From the NCBI GenBank assembly GCA_942493125.1, contig OW818667.1:2480001-2544000 (forward strand): a stretch of 64,000 nucleotides of DNA. Reading direction: 5' to 3'. Position 1 is the stretch's first letter. The number at the start of each line of letters is the position of its first letter. Below are positions 60,503 through 64,000 of this stretch, one piece after another. This stretch comes from Fusibacter_C sp942493125 (GTDB lineage Bacteria; Bacillota; Clostridia; Peptostreptococcales; Acidaminobacteraceae). A program made the translations under genes and the position numbers. The notes beneath the pieces were generated by a model that saw only the letters and a program-made list of their open reading frames with translations, had not been told where the DNA came from and searched no databases.

Positions 60503-60766
60503 ATGGAAATAACAAAAGAAGAATTAAAAACTATTATTCAAACTGCGATTTCGGATGCAAATAAGTTAGATAAAAAAAATCTGTTGAGCTGGACCATTGA
60601 GGAATGTGCTATTCACAGTGGGATAGGTGAAACTAAGATCAGAGAATTAGTTGCAGCTGAAAAGACAGATTTCCCATTTATTAAAATAGGAAAAAAAGCA
60701 GTGATACCTGTTGATTTGTTCAAGTCTTGGCTTTATGAAAAGGCAAGAAATCAAACAGGCATATAA
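60503..60766 (+). CDS. Excisionase-like HTH protein
   Basis: An 87-residue protein. After a helical start it has a MerR/Xis-type winged helix: LSWTIEECAIHSGIGETKIREL, then FPFIKIGKKAVIPVDLFKSWL. The final strand-helix with I-G-K-K-x-x-I-P and F-x-x-W-L is the usual excisionase/AlpA ending. Phage and ICE excisionases of this type help the integrase leave the chromosome. Start follows AAAGGAGG; regulated perhaps through the inverted repeat upstream. Confidence 0.8.
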   Translation: MEITKEELKTIIQTAISDANKLDKKNLLSWTIEECAIHSGIGETKIRELVAAEKTDFPFIKIGKKAVIPVDLFKSWLYEKARNQTGI

Positions 60767-60791
60767 AAAAAGCCAAGTCATGTGACCTGGC
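60762..60791 (-). terminator. Terminator of the Lys-rich protein gene
   Basis: GCCAAGTCA (60772-60780) and TGACCTGGC (60783-60791) pair with one mismatch; read on the minus strand it ends in seven T. Confidence 0.7.
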
Positions 60792-60804
60792 GCTTAAGGT
60801 AAGA

Positions 60805-60969
60805 CTACTTCTTTTTAGGTGCTGCTTTCTTGGTAGACTTTTTGACAGGCTTAGCTTGTGCTAGTGCACTAGCAGCAACTGCTTTTGCTTTAGCACCAAA
60901 TCTAGCATCTTTCAGAATATCTGATGCTTTTGATGCAACTTCTTTTGAAGTTTGCTTCTTGTTAGGCAT
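60805..60969 (-). CDS. Histone-H1-like basic protein, 54 aa
   Basis: A 54-residue protein starting MPNKKQTSKEVASKASDIL, with a short alanine-rich helix and a tail of Lys, Ala and Pro. Similar tiny proteins with S-K-x-V-A-S-x-A-S and S-A-L-A-Q motifs occur in many mobile elements (recalled, no function known to me). ATG at 60969 follows AAGGGGGAA. It has its own minus-strand terminator, so it is an independent unit opposite the excisionase-like gene. Confidence 0.7.
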   Translation of the reverse strand: MPNKKQTSKEVASKASDILKDARFGAKAKAVAASALAQAKPVKKSTKKAAPKKK

Positions 60970-61075
60970 ATGAATTTCCCCCTTATTTTAGTTAGCCTTT
61001 GACAGCAATAGATTACTCCTAAAATTAGTAATAATCAAACTTATTAACCTTGTTTTTTAGAAAGGAAGTGAATGT

Positions 61076-61231
61076 ATGACAAAGATCTACATTGGCGCGA
61101 CAAACACAAATAGTCCAAATGGGATTCAAATTATTAAAACGCATTTGTCTGTATCCGAAGTGCAGGAAGCAATAATTAAAGCTGAAGAAGGTGCAATTCA
61201 AAATGCCATTGGAAAGGAGACCTCTGTATGA
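61076..61231 (+). CDS. Small hypothetical phage protein, 51 aa
   Basis: ATG at 61076 after AAAGGAAGTG. The 51-residue product (MTKIYIGATNTNSPNG at the start, a VSEVQEAIIKAEEGA helix after it) is not recognised. Its stop overlaps the next start (ATGA), so the two are coupled. Confidence 0.6.
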   Translation: MTKIYIGATNTNSPNGIQIIKTHLSVSEVQEAIIKAEEGAIQNAIGKETSV

Positions 61232-61380
61232 GCCAAGAAGAGAGACAATTCATAGTATCAGTTATCGATGAAGATGTAGAAGAGCACTTGAGAGTGGATC
61301 TGGAAAGTACAATCAGATTAGCCGTTGGCCAAGCACTTGGACTGGATGATGGTGTCGGATTCAATGTTGAGGAAGCCTAG
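61228..61380 (+). CDS. Small acidic phage protein, 50 aa
   Basis: ATG at 61228 after AAAGGAGA. An acidic helical 50-residue protein (many Glu/Asp, e.g. VIDEDVEEHLRVDLEST). DNA-mimic-like charge is notable but function is unknown. Co-translated with the preceding small gene. Confidence 0.6.
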   Translation: MSQEERQFIVSVIDEDVEEHLRVDLESTIRLAVGQALGLDDGVGFNVEEA

Positions 61381-61448
61381 AATGTCAATATGACTAACTA
61401 CGACTTCGAGAAGGATCTACTGTTTATATCGGATGAAAGGAGCGAACA

Positions 61449-61649
61449 ATGAAATGCAATCACCAGGGACTGCGAGGAATAAAGTGTGCTGATAATTGTT
61501 GCGTGATATGCAGTCATGCACATGTTTGTGAAGTCAAATGCTGTTTTATAGACCCGAAAGTAATTGTACCCAATTGCGCATATTTAGAAAGTAGTATTAG
61601 TGATCCTAAAAGAATGAGGAGTCATCTGAATTATGCAAATGCACATTAA
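61449..61649 (+). CDS. Cysteine-rich protein, 66 aa
   Basis: Ten Cys in 66 residues, in pairs such as C-A-D-N-C-C-V-I-C and C-E-V-K-C-C, with His between, so one or two metal sites are likely. It starts MKCNHQGLRGIKC after AAAGGAGCG. Not recognised further; small zinc-type proteins of this kind are common in Clostridia phages. Confidence 0.65.
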   Translation: MKCNHQGLRGIKCADNCCVICSHAHVCEVKCCFIDPKVIVPNCAYLESSISDPKRMRSHLNYANAH

Positions 61650-61659
61650 AGGAGGGGCC

Positions 61660-62007
61660 ATGACAAAAATATGTAATGTATGTGATTTAGATTGGGGAGT
61701 CAGTATATCTGACTCAAGCAATCGGTATGTATGTCCTAAATGTTCGGCAAAACAGAGAAAAAAGGATGAAGTTAAAAGGAAAAAGATTGCAGCCAAGGCT
61801 AAGAGAGTGGTTGCCATAATAATTGGATTCAGCTTAGCCGAGTTGGCATGCGTCATTCTATTTGTTGTTGCCTCCGAGCAGATGGAGACATTGAGAGGCT
61901 ATAAGGCTATTGGGGGCGAGGGAATACTTCTAATGTTGCCCGTAATCTCTATTTTAATAAGGAGCACTGTAAGCCAGGTTAGGAGCGATTTTATGGTAGG
62001 AGAATAA
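61660..62007 (+). CDS. Zinc-ribbon membrane protein, 115 aa
   Basis: Residues 1-35 hold two CxxC pairs (CNVCDLDW and CPKCSAK), then a strongly basic stretch, and two hydrophobic helices (about 52-74 and 86-104). ATG at 61660 follows AAAGGAGGGG; an ATG nine codons earlier is unsupported. A membrane protein with a zinc ribbon facing the cytoplasm is suggested; role unknown. Confidence 0.65.
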   Translation: MTKICNVCDLDWGVSISDSSNRYVCPKCSAKQRKKDEVKRKKIAAKAKRVVAIIIGFSLAELACVILFVVASEQMETLRGYKAIGGEGILLMLPVISILIRSTVSQVRSDFMVGE

Positions 62008-62044
62008 AGAAAAACCCCTTGTAACTCTGAACAGTTACAAGGGG
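62002..62044 (-). terminator. Strong hairpin, terminator-like on the minus strand
   Basis: CCCCTTGTAACT and AGTTACAAGGGG pair perfectly over 12 bp with a 6-nt loop. T-rich tail only on the minus strand, yet no minus-strand gene reads into it within this stretch; it may block antisense transcription or act in the plus-strand RNA. Confidence 0.6.
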
Positions 62045-62132
62045 CCGTCATATGACTAATCACAAAAAAATACCTTATAAAAATTATATCATTTATACGG
62101 TGGTTAGTCAAACAAAATCAAGGCTTTAGAGG

Positions 62133-62166
62133 GCTTAAGCGGTCTTGTAATAGGTATTACTTAAGC
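62133..62166 (+). repeat. Nested inverted repeat upstream of the Rep gene
   Basis: Outer arms GCTTAAG (62133-62139) and CTTAAGC (62160-62166) enclose GTAATA-GG-TATTAC (62147-62160). It lies 60 bp before an HUH-type Rep gene, where a rolling-circle nick site could be expected. The 218-bp gap holds nothing else. Confidence 0.55.
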
Positions 62167-62225
62167 AACCACAAGCATCTCTTTAGTTATATCAAAAACG
62201 TAAACTGACTAACAGGGGGAGCAAC

Positions 62226-63092
62226 GTGCCGTATACATCACACAACTATGAAGATATTTACACTCAATACGGAGAGAGCAAAGAAAATCTGATTGAATCG
62301 CTAAGAGATACTGACATAAAAAAATATCGAATAAAGAGTATCCGATCAGGAGATTTTCTTGAATGTGAAATATACCCAATCTGGAATACAAACAAAAAGA
62401 GAATGGGAAAGAAAAATAAGAGTAGAGAAGCTCAGAAGAATCTCAACAATAAAAATGCAGTGAAGAACATCATAAGGCTCACAAATGTAAATTTCACAAA
62501 AAAAGATATTTGGGTCACCTATGGATATGGAAAGAAGCATTTACCTAGATCTGCAGAAGAAGCTTACAAAAACATGAAGAATTTCATTAAGCGTCTAAAG
62601 AGATATATTGCTAAGCACAACCTTCCCGAACTTAAGTATATCTATGTGACTGAATTCGAAGATGATCCAAAGAAAGGCAAGATTCGCGTACACCATCACA
62701 TCATCATGAATTTTCATGATCGTGATGTGGCCGAGCAATTATGGGAAAAAGGTGGAAGAACACATGCGCGTCGCCTTCAACCTGATGATTTTGGTTTAGA
62801 GGGATTGGCAAGATACATCACAAAGGATCCAAAAGACACAAAGCGCGTGTGCACGAGTCGTAATTTGAAAAAACCATCAGTTACATTTTCAGACACTAAA
62901 GTAACTCGAAGGAAAGCAGAGCGTATCGCACGCAATGAAAACGATGCTGAAATCATCTTTGAAAAATTATACAAAGGTTATAGCTTCAATGACATAAAGG
63001 TAATGTACAGCAAGTATGTATCGGGTGCCTACATTTACGTCCGGATGAAGAAAAAAGAGCAAGACGCAAAAATGAAAGCACGAGGTGGCTAA
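62226..63092 (+). CDS. HUH-type replication initiator-like protein
   Basis: A 288-residue protein. Residues about 136-205 carry an HUH endonuclease pattern: KYIYVTEFE strand (motif 1), KIRVHHHIIMNF (His 156-158, motif 2) and GLARYITKD (Tyr197, motif 3, candidate nucleophile), followed by RNLKKPSVTFSDTKV. Similar phage and plasmid proteins nick DNA to start rolling-circle replication. The N-terminal 130 residues are basic. GTG at 62226 follows GGGGGAGC. It is directly followed by a nuclease gene (1-nt overlap). Confidence 0.72.
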   Translation: MPYTSHNYEDIYTQYGESKENLIESLRDTDIKKYRIKSIRSGDFLECEIYPIWNTNKKRMGKKNKSREAQKNLNNKNAVKNIIRLTNVNFTKKDIWVTYGYGKKHLPRSAEEAYKNMKNFIKRLKRYIAKHNLPELKYIYVTEFEDDPKKGKIRVHHHIIMNFHDRDVAEQLWEKGGRTHARRLQPDDFGLEGLARYITKDPKDTKRVCTSRNLKKPSVTFSDTKVTRRKAERIARNENDAEIIFEKLYKGYSFNDIKVMYSKYVSGAYIYVRMKKKEQDAKMKARGG

Positions 63093-63487
63093 TGAAAAAC
63101 AATTACCCTACTTCATCTGAAAGTGAAGAACAAATTAATCTGTTCACCTGGGCACAGTATAGGATAGGTGCTCATCCTGAACTCGATTTAATGTATCACA
63201 TCCCTAATGGAGGAAAACGTGATCAAAGCACAGCTATGAGATTAAAAGCCGAAGGTGTAAAAGCAGGTGTGCCAGATGTTTGTTTACCTATAGCGCGTGG
63301 TGGGTTTCATTCACTATACATCGAAATGAAAGCAGGCAGGAATAAAGCAACTGAGCCACAAAATAAATGGATAAAAGCACTAAATGCAAATGGAAATCTG
63401 GCCGTGGTTTGCTATGGCTGGGTAGATGCATCAAATGTCATAACAAAATACCTAAATGGAGGAATTATCCGTGATGAAAACAATTAG
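63092..63487 (+). CDS. VRR-NUC domain nuclease
   Basis: A 131-residue PD-(D/E)xK-type nuclease: YHIPNGGKRDQSTAMRLKAEGVKAGVPDV supplies the P-N-G-G-x-R and G-x-P-D motifs (Asp as metal ligand), LYIEMKAG the E-x-K, and EPQNKWIKALNANG the final Q-x-x-W helix. VRR-NUC proteins are common in phage replication modules and cut branched DNA. Overlaps the neighbours on both sides by 1 and 14 nt. Confidence 0.85.
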   Translation: MKNNYPTSSESEEQINLFTWAQYRIGAHPELDLMYHIPNGGKRDQSTAMRLKAEGVKAGVPDVCLPIARGGFHSLYIEMKAGRNKATEPQNKWIKALNANGNLAVVCYGWVDASNVITKYLNGGIIRDENN

Positions 63488-64000
63488 TTTTATAAATCTT
63501 AAAGGCGGTGTGGCAAAGACGATATCAGCTATCAATTTTGCATTTATCCTGGTCTCGGTATATGGGATGCGCGTACTGCTTGTAGACAATGACAAGCAAG
63601 CCAATGTTACCAAGTTTTTCGACATGCACAATTATGATGCGCCATCGATCTCAAATCTTTTAACTGATCGTGATATAGATATTCATGAAGTCATTCAGAA
63701 TACCGCATATGAAGGTCTAGATATCATACCAGCAAATATGATCTTGCTTAGAGCAAATAAGGAAGTTCTTTTAGATTCAATAAGGCCACAGCAGACCAGG
63801 CTTAAAAAGCACTTTCAATCGATCGCCAGTGAATACGACTATTGCATTATAGATAATGCGCCTGACATCAATATGAGCATAATTAATGCCCTTGTAGCTA
63901 CTGATGATATTCTCGTGCCGGTTAAACCAGACAAATTTGCATTTGATGGACTTCAAGAGCTATTGGACCAAATAGAAGATATCAAGGAGTACAATCCAAC
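63474..64000 (+). CDS. ParA/Soj-type ATPase, 3' truncated by the window
   Basis: 175 codons are visible. The deviant Walker A reads KGGVAKTISA (residues about 9-18), followed by VLLVDNDKQANVTKFF and the Walker B-like YCIIDNAPDINMS, which mark a ParA/MinD-type partition ATPase. ATG at 63474 overlaps the nuclease gene by 14 nt; GTG at 63471 is possible. Its presence beside a Rep suggests the element can exist as a plasmid-like circle, but no ParB is visible. Confidence 0.88.
   Translation, partial: MKTISFINLKGGVAKTISAINFAFILVSVYGMRVLLVDNDKQANVTKFFDMHNYDAPSISNLLTDRDIDIHEVIQNTAYEGLDIIPANMILLRANKEVLLDSIRPQQTRLKKHFQSIASEYDYCIIDNAPDINMSIINALVATDDILVPVKPDKFAFDGLQELLDQIEDIKEYNP

Larger units (their letters stand above)
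53560..64000. mobile_element. Temperate phage-like element (left part)
   Basis: From tRNA-Arg to the window end: integrase, immunity-type genes on the minus strand (AbiH, membrane HTH protein, ImmA, two XRE regulators), a divergent Cro-like gene with shared operators, small early genes, excisionase-like protein, HUH Rep, VRR-NUC and ParA. The stretch is AT-richer than the flanking chromosome. No capsid, terminase or conjugation gene is seen within the window, so phage versus integrative plasmid is not settled. Confidence 0.85.

Noticed and set aside
61176..61364. 62-codon minus-strand frame
   Set aside because: Opposite two coupled small genes with good ribosome sites; itself has none.

Overview
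The window looks like a chromosomal segment of a motile, probably anaerobic, low-GC Firmicute of the class Clostridia. The evidence is strong AGGAGG ribosome sites, sigma-A-type promoters, a single-chain clostridial PurL, an Fe-S type PurF, a class II (Firmicute) GalT, a hybrid-cluster protein, an RFN-controlled riboflavin importer, flagellar FliK/FlhB-like proteins and an H-NOX chemoreceptor. Genus-level placement (something near Fusibacter/Acidaminobacter) is only a guess.

Layout. 1-195 holds the tail of an ArsR-type regulator. 483-20064 carries purine synthesis (purL, then purE, purC, purF, purM, purN/H, purD). This run is interrupted by a spore-type cell-wall hydrolase, a radical SAM/uracil-glycosylase-like DNA repair pair under a LexA (SOS) box, and a complete Leloir operon galE-galK-galT-galM. 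20212-27336 holds small single genes, two MATE exporters, a riboflavin importer behind an FMN riboswitch, and hcp. 27424-34636 is an AT-richer island. It has an HTH/TPR-type regulator facing an operon of a sugar-type binding lipoprotein, two permeases, a MacA/HlyD-like adaptor, an orphan MacB-type periplasmic-domain protein and a CPBP-like membrane protein. No ATPase gene is present, and two small peptide ORFs lie in the divergent gap. 34707-38196 holds an H-NOX chemoreceptor and a divergent CheA-like ATPase. 38208-52837 is housekeeping: a flavoprotein, an EamA transporter, FliK/FlhB-like and YaaR proteins, PcrA fused in frame to LigA, a HypE-like protein, an amidase, and rph-rdgB-yfcE. 52981-53582 carries six tRNA genes.

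A temperate-phage-like element starts at the last tRNA (Arg-TCG) and runs past the end of the window. It has a tyrosine integrase, a candidate short RNA, AbiH, an ImmR/ImmA-like control pair, a Cro-like gene with an ATT start between three copies of one operator, a stretch of small genes on alternating strands, an excisionase-like protein, an HUH-type Rep, a VRR-NUC nuclease and a ParA ATPase.

The best candidates for something undescribed are: the hybrid transporter island with its divergent small peptides; the PcrA-LigA in-frame fusion (and the analogous PurN-PurH fusion), each keeping an internal ribosome site; an H-NOX receptor with the full oxygen-binding residue set; the SOS-controlled radical SAM pair; and the small-gene block, short RNA and possible rolling-circle origin in the prophage.
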